A stretch of 64,000 bases of DNA from Thalassospira sp. ER-Se-21-Dark (GTDB taxonomy: Bacteria > Pseudomonadota > Alphaproteobacteria > Rhodospirillales > Thalassospiraceae), in assembly GCF_017922435.1 (NCBI RefSeq), contig NZ_VDEZ01000007.1, positions 90,195 to 154,194 on the forward strand, in the 5' to 3' direction. Under the pieces are notes generated by a model. The model saw only the letters and a list, made by a program, of their open reading frames with translations, was not told the origin of the DNA and made no database searches. Below are positions 53,323 through 62,388 of this stretch, one piece after another. Each line of letters starts with the position of its first letter. Within the stretch, counting starts at the first letter, position 1. The position numbers and the translations under genes were made by a program.

Positions 53323-55011
53323 ATGAGAATGAGAAAACTTCTTGGGCGTGCCCTTTTGGGGGCGCTAAGCACTATTGCTGTGTCAACAGCAGGGTATGCG
53401 GCAACCTATAATCTGTCTGTCGATTACGTTACCATCGACACAGGTGATATGAAAACCAAAGCAATTGGCTATAACGGGTCCTCGCCCGGTCCGACCTTGC
53501 GCTTCAAAGAAGGCGAAGATGCCGTCATCAACGTGACGAACAACCTGGACGAGACTACATCTATCCATTGGCATGGGTTGATCCTTCCCTACCAGATGGA
53601 CGGTGTGCCGGGCATCAGCTTCACCGGGATCGAACCGGGCGAGACTTTTACCTATCGCTTTCCTGTCAAACAGAGCGGGACCTATTGGTTTCACAGCCAC
53701 TCTGGCTTCCAGGAACCAGATGGCGCTTACGGCTCAATTGTTATCGAACCCGAAAAACGCGAGCCATTCAAGTTCGACCGTGAATATGTCGTTGTTCTGA
53801 AAGACAAGCACCCTCATTCCGGGGCGCGTATTCTGCGCAACCTAAAGATGATGCCGGACTACTACAACCGTAACCAACGCACGCTCGGAGACTTCATCTC
53901 CGACGTTTCGGAAAACGGTTTGGGAGAAACTCTCTCTGAACGTGGAGACTGGGGCAGCATGCGCATGATGCCAACAGATATTGAAGACGTTCAGGGCTTC
54001 GTCGGCCTCATCAATGGTAAATCACCGGAACAAAACTGGACCGGACTATTTGAGCCAAACGAACGTGTGCGCCTGCGCTTCATCAATGCATCGGCCATGA
54101 CTTACTTCGACGTCCGCATTCCGGGACTTGAAATGACTGTTGTCCAGGCCGACGGCAACAATGTTCAACCGGTCAAGGTTGATGAATTCCGCATTTCGGT
54201 TGCAGAAACATACGACGTGATTGTTCAGCCGACAGCTGAAAAGCCGTATGCAATCATGGCCGAATCAATGGGACGCTCGGGTTATGCATTCGGATCGTTG
54301 TCGCCGCAAGAAGGGTTGAAAGCTGAAATGCCAGCCAGACGCATGGACGCTCCGTTGCTGACAATGGCGGACATGGGAATGGATCACGGTAGCATGGCCG
54401 GAATGGATCATTCTTCGATGGGCAGTGGTAACGAGAACGGTATGGCTGGAATGGACCATTCGAATATGGCCGGAATGGATCATTCTCAGATGGGAATGTC
54501 CAAAGATGATCCCTTCTATGCCGCTGGAAGTGGTTTGACACCAAAAGCAGCCAATGGCGGAAAGTTCCTCTCCTATGCCGACCTGAAGGCACAGAAGCCT
54601 TTGTACCCTGAACGGCCTGCAACGCGTGAAATTGAACTGCGCCTTACCGGAAACATGGAACGCTATACGTGGTCAATCAATGGCGTCAAATATGAAGATG
54701 CAGAACCTATCCGCTTGAAATATGGCGAACGGGTGCGCTTCAAGTTCGTCAATGAGACCATGATGTCACACCCGATGCATTTGCACGGGATGTGGTCAAT
54801 CCTCGATACTGGCAACGGTAAATGGGATCCGGTTAAACACACCATCAATATCAACCCTGGCATGACCGTTTATTCGGAAACCGAAGTTGATGAACCTGGG
54901 CAATGGGCTTTCCACTGTCACCTTAGCTATCACATGGCTTCTGGCATGTTCCGAAAAGTGGTTGTAGAGGGCGGTCCAGCCGTCGCGGCACTTGAGAATG
55001 GAGTTCAATAA
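53323..55011 (+). CDS. pcoA: Multicopper oxidase CopA/PcoA
   Basis: A 562-residue periplasmic oxidase that oxidises Cu(I) and protects against copper. The copper-binding blocks are visible: IHWHGL and YWFHSHSG in the first cupredoxin domain, and HPMHLHGMW and HCHLSYHMASGMF at the C-terminus. Between domains there is a Met-rich repeat region (about residues 345-390) with repeated GMDHS units. The signal peptide (LLGALSTIAVSTAGYA) has no twin arginine. It overlaps closely with copB (2-bp gap). Confidence 0.93.
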   Translation: MRMRKLLGRALLGALSTIAVSTAGYAATYNLSVDYVTIDTGDMKTKAIGYNGSSPGPTLRFKEGEDAVINVTNNLDETTSIHWHGLILPYQMDGVPGISFTGIEPGETFTYRFPVKQSGTYWFHSHSGFQEPDGAYGSIVIEPEKREPFKFDREYVVVLKDKHPHSGARILRNLKMMPDYYNRNQRTLGDFISDVSENGLGETLSERGDWGSMRMMPTDIEDVQGFVGLINGKSPEQNWTGLFEPNERVRLRFINASAMTYFDVRIPGLEMTVVQADGNNVQPVKVDEFRISVAETYDVIVQPTAEKPYAIMAESMGRSGYAFGSLSPQEGLKAEMPARRMDAPLLTMADMGMDHGSMAGMDHSSMGSGNENGMAGMDHSNMAGMDHSQMGMSKDDPFYAAGSGLTPKAANGGKFLSYADLKAQKPLYPERPATREIELRLTGNMERYTWSINGVKYEDAEPIRLKYGERVRFKFVNETMMSHPMHLHGMWSILDTGNGKWDPVKHTININPGMTVYSETEVDEPGQWAFHCHLSYHMASGMFRKVVVEGGPAVAALENGVQ

Positions 55012-55013
55012 CA

Positions 55014-55736
55014 ATGAAAACACTAACTTTGGCCGCGATTGGTGGTGGTGTTCTTTCCACGATCCTGTCCTTCTCGTTCACTGCCAAAGCAGACAATCAC
55101 ATCTTTTATGGCATTCAAATGGAGCAGTTTGAATACCGCTCTGGTGACGAAGGGGAAAATCTTTTCGTTTGGGATGGTGATGCATTTGTTGGCACCGATG
55201 AACTGAAGTTACGTTGGCAAGGCGAAGGCGAGCGTGATCTCAAAAACGACCTTTACGAAAACTTCGAGAACAGACTGGTCCTGCAAACACCAATCAGCGA
55301 CTTTTTCGATGCCAAAGCCGGTATTCGTCTGGATACGCCAAGCACAACAGATCGTTGGTATGGAACCGTTGGAATCATGGGGCTTGCTCCTCAATGGTTT
55401 GAAGTCGACGCTGATCTGTTTGTCAGCGAGACCGGAGACGGCAGTGCGCGGCTTGATGTTGAGTATGAAGGCTTGCTGACCAATCGTTTAATCCTCACAC
55501 CTTCGCTTGAGCTGAATGCTGCGTTCTCTGACGATCGCGAGATTGAGGTCGGACGCGGGTTTTCAAGCGCAGAGATCGGACTGCGGCTTAGCTATGACCT
55601 CATCGACCGTGCCGTTGCACCGTATATCGGGGTTGCCTATGAGCGGAAACTCGGCAAAACCGCAGACTTTGCAAAAGATGACGGCGAAGATTACGAGGCA
55701 ACTTACCTCGTAACCGGTCTCCGCCTTCTTTTCTAA
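55014..55736 (+). CDS. pcoB: Outer-membrane copper resistance protein CopB/PcoB
   Basis: A 240-residue protein with a signal peptide (to about 26) and alternating beta strands: YGIQMEQFEYR, LKLRWQGEGE, RWYGTVGIMGLAP, a pattern of the CopB beta barrel, ending in LVTGLRLLF with a terminal Phe. It lacks the Met/His-rich N-terminal region found in long CopB proteins. It follows pcoA by 2 bp. Confidence 0.88.
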   Translation: MKTLTLAAIGGGVLSTILSFSFTAKADNHIFYGIQMEQFEYRSGDEGENLFVWDGDAFVGTDELKLRWQGEGERDLKNDLYENFENRLVLQTPISDFFDAKAGIRLDTPSTTDRWYGTVGIMGLAPQWFEVDADLFVSETGDGSARLDVEYEGLLTNRLILTPSLELNAAFSDDREIEVGRGFSSAEIGLRLSYDLIDRAVAPYIGVAYERKLGKTADFAKDDGEDYEATYLVTGLRLLF

Positions 55737-55745
55737 GCATCACAC

Positions 55746-55776
55746 GACAGGGAGGACTTTCCTCCCTGTCTGTTTT
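55746..55776 (+). terminator. Intrinsic terminator after copB
   Basis: Perfect 11-bp stem GACAGGGAGGA / TCCTCCCTGTC with loop CTT, followed by TGTTTT. Confidence 0.85.
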
Positions 55777-55805
55777 GCCGAACCTTCTCAAGGAACCTAA
55801 CTACA

Positions 55806-57005
55806 ATGATGGAAATCGTCCACGATATGGGGCATCGCTTGACGCACTACATATCAAGCGATGCACACTGGTGGGTTCATCTTGTATTCCATTTGGTGGT
55901 GTTTGGGGTGCCGGTTGCGCTAATTATTATTCTCAGCGCGACGGGATACAGGGCTTTAAGACGCCGCAGATCTGTTCTTGCGCAACAGGCTCAAAAGCCC
56001 TCGGCAAAGAGCGGAACAGCGCTCCTGCAGTACATATTCAGAGCTTCATGGAAGCGGCAGATAAAACTGGGGCTACTGGCGACGGCCTCTTTGCCGGCTC
56101 TTTACATGAGCCTCGAGCTTCCGAAGTTGATCATCAACAACGCCATTGAGTCAGGACATTTTCCAGTTACCTATTTAGGAATGGAGTTCTCTCAAACGAT
56201 GGCTTTACTTACTCTCTGTCTGCTTTTTTTATTGGCGATTGGCGTGCATGGCTGGCTGAAATATCAGGTTAATTTGCAATCCGGTGCGCTGGCAGAACAC
56301 ATGTCACGCCGCCTACGGCTTGATATTTCAAAATTCAGCTTTCGAAAGCCATCCCCCAAAGGAGGGGAATTGATTCCGGTTATTGTGCAGGAGGTAGAGC
56401 CCGTAGCTGGATATGCTGCAGAGTCGATTGTGCTGCCTTTGTTACAAGGCGGTACATTCCTGACGATTCTGACTTTCATGCTCGTGCAAGATTTGGTTTT
56501 GGGCATCGCCGCAACCGCACTGTTGCCGCTTCAGATTTTTGTCATCCCCAGATTCCAGAAGAAAATTAATGCTTTGTCTCGAACGCGGCTGAAGGAAGTC
56601 AGAGTTCTCGGCGAGAAGATAGGGAACATCTCAAACGATAACCAGCCAGGTGCCCGGGATATTTACGGGTCATACAAGCGACTTCACGACCTTCGTCTCT
56701 CTATCCACAAGAACAAGTTCGCCATGAAGTCTTTAAACAATTTCATATCACAGATGACGCCCTTCTTCTTTTACACAATTGGAGGGTATCTGGTGATAAA
56801 AGGCGATCTCACGCTCGGGGCTCTAATCGCAGTATTAACTGCATACAAAGACATGGGCGCTCCGCTAAAAGAGCTCTTTCGCTACTATCAGGCGCAAGCC
56901 GATGCTCACGTCAGATACTCCGAAATCAAACCTTACATCTCAAAGGAAATCAACAGTACGGACAACCGGCTTGCAGATGTAACGGTTCTGTCTGAAGTCG
57001 GTTAA
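55806..57005 (+). CDS. ABC exporter transmembrane protein lacking an ATPase domain
   Basis: A 399-residue membrane protein. A N-terminal His-containing helix region (HWWVHLVFHLVVFGVPVALI) precedes an ABC_membrane (type IV exporter) domain with about six helices, ending around LGALIAVLTAYKDMGAPLKE. The protein stops at about the point where an ABC half transporter would continue into the nucleotide-binding domain; no Walker motifs are present and none lies in the following gene. It may act with an ATPase encoded elsewhere, or be a degenerate protein. In a copper island this is unusual. Confidence 0.75.
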   Translation: MMEIVHDMGHRLTHYISSDAHWWVHLVFHLVVFGVPVALIIILSATGYRALRRRRSVLAQQAQKPSAKSGTALLQYIFRASWKRQIKLGLLATASLPALYMSLELPKLIINNAIESGHFPVTYLGMEFSQTMALLTLCLLFLLAIGVHGWLKYQVNLQSGALAEHMSRRLRLDISKFSFRKPSPKGGELIPVIVQEVEPVAGYAAESIVLPLLQGGTFLTILTFMLVQDLVLGIAATALLPLQIFVIPRFQKKINALSRTRLKEVRVLGEKIGNISNDNQPGARDIYGSYKRLHDLRLSIHKNKFAMKSLNNFISQMTPFFFYTIGGYLVIKGDLTLGALIAVLTAYKDMGAPLKELFRYYQAQADAHVRYSEIKPYISKEINSTDNRLADVTVLSEVG

Positions 57006-57034
57006 AAAAAACGTCCCCTTAATTGAGGTAGGTC

Positions 57035-57071
57035 AACGTAACTCGATATTTAAGGGCATAAGTGTTACGTT
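57035..57071. promoter_or_regulatory. Inverted repeat upstream of the 57095 gene
   Basis: AACGTAAC (57035-57042) and GTTACGTT (57064-57071) form a perfect 8-bp inverted repeat separated by 21 bases, in the short gap before the gene at 57095. Spacing is suited to a dimeric regulator binding two half-sites. Regulator unknown. Confidence 0.45.
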
Positions 57072-57094
57072 ACTGCCCAAAGGAAGTTTGATCA

Positions 57095-57412
57095 ATGAAT
57101 GCACAGCAAGCACTAATACGCGCCGTACTGATCCTGCTCGTCGGGATTAGCGCTATAATGCTTGCTCCCCATATTGCAGTCGCGTCGACTGGATCTTTTC
57201 CTGCGCATTCTGCAGAACTCAATGGTTTTGACGTTGAACACCAGCATGACCTGGCTTCGTGCTGCCCTCAGGTTTCTTGTCACTCCACATCAGCGGTCCT
57301 TACCGAGATTATCCTACCGGTTTCCGAGTTTTCCCATGTACAGAACGGGATAGAAGAAGTGTCCCTTCAGCCGGTATCTCGGTCATGGATTTTCCAGCCT
57401 CCCATATCCTGA
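57095..57412 (+). CDS. Small exported protein with HxH/CC cluster
   Basis: A 105-residue protein with an N-terminal signal/anchor (AVLILLVGISAIMLAPHIAV). The mature part has EHQHDLASCCPQVSCHSTS, a dense His/Cys cluster. The ATG is preceded by AAAGGAAG. No family recognised. It resembles in plan the protein at 52242 and lies at the head of the second half of the copper island. Confidence 0.6.
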   Translation: MNAQQALIRAVLILLVGISAIMLAPHIAVASTGSFPAHSAELNGFDVEHQHDLASCCPQVSCHSTSAVLTEIILPVSEFSHVQNGIEEVSLQPVSRSWIFQPPIS

Positions 57413-57556
57413 TCCTCCCGAACAAATAGCGAATAACTGTTCTGGGTTCTGCACCTGCCGATGGCATGCGTACAGATCGAGCCTTGGTGTTCTGCACCAT
57501 GCTGCTTTCAGACGGAACAGTCATACCTAAAGGTATTTATGGGATGGCGAAGAGAA

Positions 57557-57892
57557 ATGGAAAATATTCTCAGTTGGTTGCTTTGGGGAGCCTTCATCAT
57601 ATTGATGATGCGCTTTGGTTGCGGTGCTCACATGTTTGGGCACAAAAAGCACACCCACAATAAGAAACAAGCGGACGGTCAGGCTGAGGCAATCCGATGG
57701 GAGCACCCTCAGTCCGCCGTTGACCCGGTTTGTCATAAAACTGTCGATCCGCGCATCGCCAAAACAGCCATTTATGGCGGTGAAGTATTCTACTTCTGTT
57801 CAGACACCTGTCGTTCGAAATTTGAAGTGTCGCCAGATACCTATGTCGATGGCAGCGCAATTAGCCGACAAACTCACGTATCGCCAAGCTAG
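57557..57892 (+). CDS. Membrane-anchored YHS-domain protein
   Basis: A 111-residue protein: one N-terminal membrane helix (ILSWLLWGAFIILMMRFGC), then a short His-rich linker (HMFGHKKHTH) and a YHS domain, DPVCHKTVDPRIAKTAIYGG then EVFYFCSDTCRSKF. YHS domains bind copper or other heavy metals. The ATG at 57557 is chosen because residues upstream of it lack homology. The YHS part is similar to the N-terminus of the P1B ATPase encoded at 59840. Confidence 0.78.
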   Translation: MENILSWLLWGAFIILMMRFGCGAHMFGHKKHTHNKKQADGQAEAIRWEHPQSAVDPVCHKTVDPRIAKTAIYGGEVFYFCSDTCRSKFEVSPDTYVDGSAISRQTHVSPS

Positions 57893-58002
57893 TTCAGCGA
57901 AATCAATAGGCGGCAGCAACAGGACCAGGGTTGACTAGTTCCCTTGGTCTCACGTGTCTTCGAATATTTGATACATACGCATAAAACAAAGGCCCGAAGA
58001 AA

Positions 58003-58452
58003 ATGAAAAAACAAATCAATTGGCCAAAGTATTTGGTTATCGGTTTTTTCGCAGTAGGGATCATCGCCATGACCCTGAATTCGTTTCTGCCCGGGAAAGA
58101 TGACATCAAAGATCTTGAACTGACCGATAGCGGAATTGCGCTCCCCAGTTTCAGCAAGGAAGCCATGGTAGGAAACCAGCTTTTCGATATGAACTGTGTT
58201 GCTTGTCACGGAGGCAATGCAACAGGCACAGAGCAAGGCCCGCCGCTGATGCACAGAATCTACAATCCGGGACATCATTCAGATCGCGCATTCTATCTAG
58301 CTGTTCAAAACGGGGCAAAACAACATCACTGGCCCTTTGGCGATATGCCAGCCCAGCCTCAGGTCAGTTCGGAACAGGTAGCACGGATCATTCGTTATAT
58401 ACGCGAGCTGCAAGAAGCAAACGGCATCGCGTACCAAAAACACCAAATGTGA
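58003..58452 (+). CDS. Membrane-anchored c-type cytochrome
   Basis: A 149-residue protein with an N-terminal membrane anchor (YLVIGFFAVGIIAMTL) and one haem site, NCVACHGGNATG (CxxCH); the downstream region has MP as the likely axial Met. It is probably periplasmic, monohaem class I. Similar small cytochromes are found in copper-resistance islands, where they might take electrons from the oxidase; this is an inference from neighbourhood. Confidence 0.85.
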   Translation: MKKQINWPKYLVIGFFAVGIIAMTLNSFLPGKDDIKDLELTDSGIALPSFSKEAMVGNQLFDMNCVACHGGNATGTEQGPPLMHRIYNPGHHSDRAFYLAVQNGAKQHHWPFGDMPAQPQVSSEQVARIIRYIRELQEANGIAYQKHQM

Positions 58453-58459
58453 GGCAGGA

Positions 58460-59797
58460 ATGGATCATCAGGCAGAATACAAGAAAAACAGTATCTCGCT
58501 CCTTGGCGCCATATCCATGGGCACCGGTGTTATGATCGGAGCAGGAATTTTTGCTTTGACCGGACAAATTGCCGAACTTGCAGGAAAGTGGTTCCCGTTG
58601 TCGTTCCTGTTTGGCGCACTTGTCACTGCTTTTAGTGCTTATACCTACATCAAGATGTCCAATGCTTTCCCGTCTGCAGGCGGGATCGGAATGATCCTCC
58701 AAAAAGCATACGGGCCGGGAGCCATAGCAGGCGGCGCAGCATTGCTGATGGCCTTTTCGATGGTCATCAACGAGAGTTTGGTCGCAAGAACATTTGGAAC
58801 CTATGTTTTGCGGGCGTTTGACCTGACAGAGCTTGAAGTTCTTATACCGGTATTGGGTGTTTGCCTGATAATTTTTGCATATGCTGTTAACAGAGCTGGC
58901 AACAAATCGGTTGGCCTGTTTTCAATGGTCATGGCCGCGTTGAAGATCGGCGGCATTGCATTGTTTGCAATTGCAGCGCTGTGGGCTGGTGGATACTCGT
59001 TCGAGCCGTCATCACCCGACGGCGCGAGCTTTCCATTGGCCGGTTTTGTCGCATCAATTGCTCTTTCAATTCTGGCCTTCAAAGGGTTCACAACGATCAC
59101 AAACAGTGGTGCTGAAATCGTGAGCCCTCATAAGAATGTGGGTCGTGCGATTACGTTCTCAATCCTGATTTGCGTTGTCGTATATATTCTCGTGGCGCTT
59201 GCTGTTGGTTCAAGCCTTGACTTGGACGAACTGATAAAAGCCAAAGACTATGCCCTCGCCCAAGCTGCACAGCCAGCATTGGGGCCCATCGGATTTTATC
59301 TGACTGTGCTGCTCGCAGTCGTTGCGACGGCGTCCGGTTTGCTAGCAAGCGTGTTTGCGGTGTCAAGAATGCTCGCGATGCTGACCGATATGGAGATGAT
59401 CCCGCATAGTCATTTTGGAATGTCGGGTTCAATCAAAGACCACACACTTGTTTACACGGTTGTCGTGGCAGCGCTGTTGACAATCTTTTTTGATTTAAGC
59501 CGGATCGCTTCACTTGGCGTGTTTTTCTATCTGGTCATGGATGTGCTCATCCACTGGGGATGCTTTAAGTACCTACGACAAGAAATAGGAGCACGCGGCT
59601 TTGTAATGATTACAGCAATTGTCTTTGACATCATCGTGCTGCTCGTTTTCGCCGGCATGAAATTGCAAAGCGACCCATCCATTGTTCTCATTGCAACTTT
59701 GATGATCGTTGCTGTGTTCATTTTTGAACGTTGGTTCCTGTCAAACTGGATAAACCAATCGGCCAAGGCGCACAGTCACGATCACTCAGAACATTGA
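58460..59797 (+). CDS. APC-superfamily amino acid permease
   Basis: A 445-residue polytopic protein with about 12 hydrophobic segments. The N-terminal helix contains GTGVMIGAGIFALTGQIAEL, typical of APC transporters, and the helix-6 region reads LAFKGFTTITNSGAEIV. The C-terminal tail HSHDHSEH is His-rich. Substrate unknown. It is 8 bp after the cytochrome gene and 42 bp before the P1B ATPase, so probably cotranscribed. Confidence 0.85.
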   Translation: MDHQAEYKKNSISLLGAISMGTGVMIGAGIFALTGQIAELAGKWFPLSFLFGALVTAFSAYTYIKMSNAFPSAGGIGMILQKAYGPGAIAGGAALLMAFSMVINESLVARTFGTYVLRAFDLTELEVLIPVLGVCLIIFAYAVNRAGNKSVGLFSMVMAALKIGGIALFAIAALWAGGYSFEPSSPDGASFPLAGFVASIALSILAFKGFTTITNSGAEIVSPHKNVGRAITFSILICVVVYILVALAVGSSLDLDELIKAKDYALAQAAQPALGPIGFYLTVLLAVVATASGLLASVFAVSRMLAMLTDMEMIPHSHFGMSGSIKDHTLVYTVVVAALLTIFFDLSRIASLGVFFYLVMDVLIHWGCFKYLRQEIGARGFVMITAIVFDIIVLLVFAGMKLQSDPSIVLIATLMIVAVFIFERWFLSNWINQSAKAHSHDHSEH

Positions 59798-59839
59798 TTA
59801 TCCGCAGTGACATTGCAGCATAACAGCAGGAAGCAGACC

Positions 59840-62206
59840 ATGTCTGATCATCATCATAAGAAGCACCAGGATAATCACAAAATGTCTGATCAATCAGGAC
59901 AGTCGACGGATCCTGTTTGCGGTATGTCGGTCACGGTGGATGCCGATACACCACGCTCTCGGTACGGCAGTGAGACATATTATTTCTGTTCGCAGAAATG
60001 TAAGGGCAAGTTCGATAGCTCTCCTGAGAGCGTATTGTCCTCAGAGGAAGAGACATCTGCTGCAAACAGCGCTTCGTCATCGACTTCGGGTCGCTACACC
60101 TGCCCGATGCATCCAGAGATCATACGATCCGAACCTGGTTCCTGTCCGATCTGCGGAATGGCACTGGAACCGATGGATATGCCAACAGAAAATGACGCAC
60201 CAAACCCCGAGATTCGGGATTTCAAAAAGAGATTCTGGTTAGGCGCAGCTCTTACGGTGCCGCTGATTGTCCTAACGATGGGGCCGTTTGTTGGTTTGGG
60301 TTTCATCCGGGAAATGATTGGAGAACGCGTTACTCTTTGGGTGGAGTTGGTTCTCGGAACGCCTGTTGTCCTGTGGTCCGGCTTCCCATTCATGGTTCGT
60401 GGATGGCATTCTGTGGTGAACCGTTCTCTCAACATGTTCACCTTGATCGGGATGGGCGTTAGCGCAGCTTATATATTTAGCGTCGTCGCAGTGATTTCTC
60501 CGGGTATTTTTCCTGATGGCTTCAGAGACGCACAGGGACATGTCGGTGTGTATTTCGAAGCTGCAGCTGTCATCGTTGTCCTTGTGCTTCTTGGCCAACT
60601 AATGGAATTGGGGGCTCGGGAACGAACCGGCTCGGCAATCAAAGCGTTATTGGGTCTTGCTGCGAAAACAGCCCGCATTATTGAAGATGATGGTTCTGAA
60701 CGAGAAGTTCCTCTTGAGGATGTAACCGTCGGAATGCGTTTGAGGGTTCGCCCAGGTGACAAGATACCTGTCGATGGCGTTGTCGTTGAAGGACGGTCGT
60801 CAGTTGATGAATCCATGATTTCGGGTGAACCCGTTCCAATTGAAAAAAATCCAGATGACGATGTCACCGGAGCAACAATCAACGGAAATGGCAGCCTGAT
60901 CATCCTGGCCAAACGGGTTGGCAAAGATACTGTCTTGAGCCAAATCGTTGATATGGTCTCCCATGCTCAGCGAAGCAAAGCGCCAATCCAAAAGGTTGCA
61001 GACACGGTTGCAGGCAAGTTTGTGCCTGCTGTTATCCTGGTTGCTTTGATCGCCTTCGTCGCTTGGGCCATCTGGGGGCCCGATCCGTCATTGTCATACG
61101 GGCTTGTCGCAGCGGTTGCTGTTCTGATCATTGCGTGTCCCTGCGCCCTTGGTTTGGCAACGCCGATGTCAATCATGACAGCGACCGGCCGTGGTGCACA
61201 AATTGGTGTGCTCATTAAAAATGCAGAGGCCTTGGAGCGATTTGCGAAGATCGATGTGCTCATTGTCGATAAAACCGGGACTTTGACAGAGGGTAAACCA
61301 AAACTTGCAGGTGTAATCGCCCAACCGGATTTTCAGGAGGAGGAAGTTCTTTCTGTCGCTGCGGCGCTGGAAAAGGGATCCGAACATCCATTGGCTGACG
61401 CCATTGTCAGTGCTGCTCAGGAGCGCGGATTGTCCCTTGATAAGGCAGAGGAATTTGAAGCTGTAACCGGTCAGGGCGTCACCGGAAAGGTGGGTGGCAA
61501 GTCGGTTGCCCTAGGTAATAGCAAACTCCTTCAGACTCTCAATATCGATCATTCTGCTGTTGATAAAATAGCAAATGATCGGCGAGATATGGGGGAGACG
61601 GTAATGCATGTTGTTATTGATGGAAAGATTGCTGGGCTCATTTCCGTTGCCGATCCGATAAAGCAAACAACATCGGATGCCCTGGCCGCATTGAAAAAGC
61701 AGGGCTTCAAAATTGTCATGGCGACGGGCGACAACCAACGAACAGCAAAAGCTGTTGGCAGTAAACTCTCGATTACCGATATCCGGGCCGATGTCTCACC
61801 GGAAGATAAGGCCAATTTGATCAAAGAGCTAAAAGATAAAGGTCATCAAGTCGCGATGGCGGGTGACGGTGTTAACGATGCCCCCGCACTTGCACAGGCC
61901 GACGTCGGAATTGCGATGGGTACGGGGGCGGATGTTGCAATCGAGAGTGCAGGCTTCACTCTTGTCAAAGGTGACCTGAGCGGGATTGTTCGCGCCCGCG
62001 AGCTCTCGGAAACAACCATGCGCAATATCCGACAAAACCTCTTCTTTGCGATGATATACAATGCAGCAGGTGTGCCGGTTGCCGCAGGGCTACTTTATCC
62101 GTTCTTTGGCATTCTTATCTCGCCCATGTTTGCCGCTGCAGCCATGAGCTTGTCTTCGGTATCTGTTATTGCTAATGCATTACGACTTCGTAGAGCAGGC
62201 CGCTAA
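59840..62206 (+). CDS. copA: Copper-exporting P1B-type ATPase (CopA-like)
   Basis: A 788-residue heavy-metal ATPase with a His-rich start ([11 protein letters not shown]). Domains: YHS ([20 protein letters not shown]), a heavy-metal-binding stretch [20 protein letters not shown], eight membrane helices with the CPC metal site ([12 protein letters not shown]), actuator motif (SGEPVP), phosphorylation motif [13 protein letters not shown] in SEHPLADAI, and ATP hinge GDGVNDAP. It lacks classical HMA domains. I chose the ATG at 59840 with AGGAAG upstream instead of an in-frame GTG at 59807. It exports Cu(I) from the cytoplasm. Confidence 0.94.
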   Translation: MSDHHHKKHQDNHKMSDQSGQSTDPVCGMSVTVDADTPRSRYGSETYYFCSQKCKGKFDSSPESVLSSEEETSAANSASSSTSGRYTCPMHPEIIRSEPGSCPICGMALEPMDMPTENDAPNPEIRDFKKRFWLGAALTVPLIVLTMGPFVGLGFIREMIGERVTLWVELVLGTPVVLWSGFPFMVRGWHSVVNRSLNMFTLIGMGVSAAYIFSVVAVISPGIFPDGFRDAQGHVGVYFEAAAVIVVLVLLGQLMELGARERTGSAIKALLGLAAKTARIIEDDGSEREVPLEDVTVGMRLRVRPGDKIPVDGVVVEGRSSVDESMISGEPVPIEKNPDDDVTGATINGNGSLIILAKRVGKDTVLSQIVDMVSHAQRSKAPIQKVADTVAGKFVPAVILVALIAFVAWAIWGPDPSLSYGLVAAVAVLIIACPCALGLATPMSIMTATGRGAQIGVLIKNAEALERFAKIDVLIVDKTGTLTEGKPKLAGVIAQPDFQEEEVLSVAAALEKGSEHPLADAIVSAAQERGLSLDKAEEFEAVTGQGVTGKVGGKSVALGNSKLLQTLNIDHSAVDKIANDRRDMGETVMHVVIDGKIAGLISVADPIKQTTSDALAALKKQGFKIVMATGDNQRTAKAVGSKLSITDIRADVSPEDKANLIKELKDKGHQVAMAGDGVNDAPALAQADVGIAMGTGADVAIESAGFTLVKGDLSGIVRARELSETTMRNIRQNLFFAMIYNAAGVPVAAGLLYPFFGILISPMFAAAAMSLSSVSVIANALRLRRAGR

Positions 62207-62388
62207 CTCAACGCGCTGAACAATTTGCAGGGATGGATCAATTTGTTGGCAATCATTTATCGCCGACAAATTTTCCAGCCCTGTTAAATGCCGTGGTTGA
62301 TCAATATCCCCGCGTTTTGCATTCTATGTCGGCTGAAACTGGAAGCTTTCTATGTCCTGTCCTCATTTCAATTAATCGTGCTCTGGCT

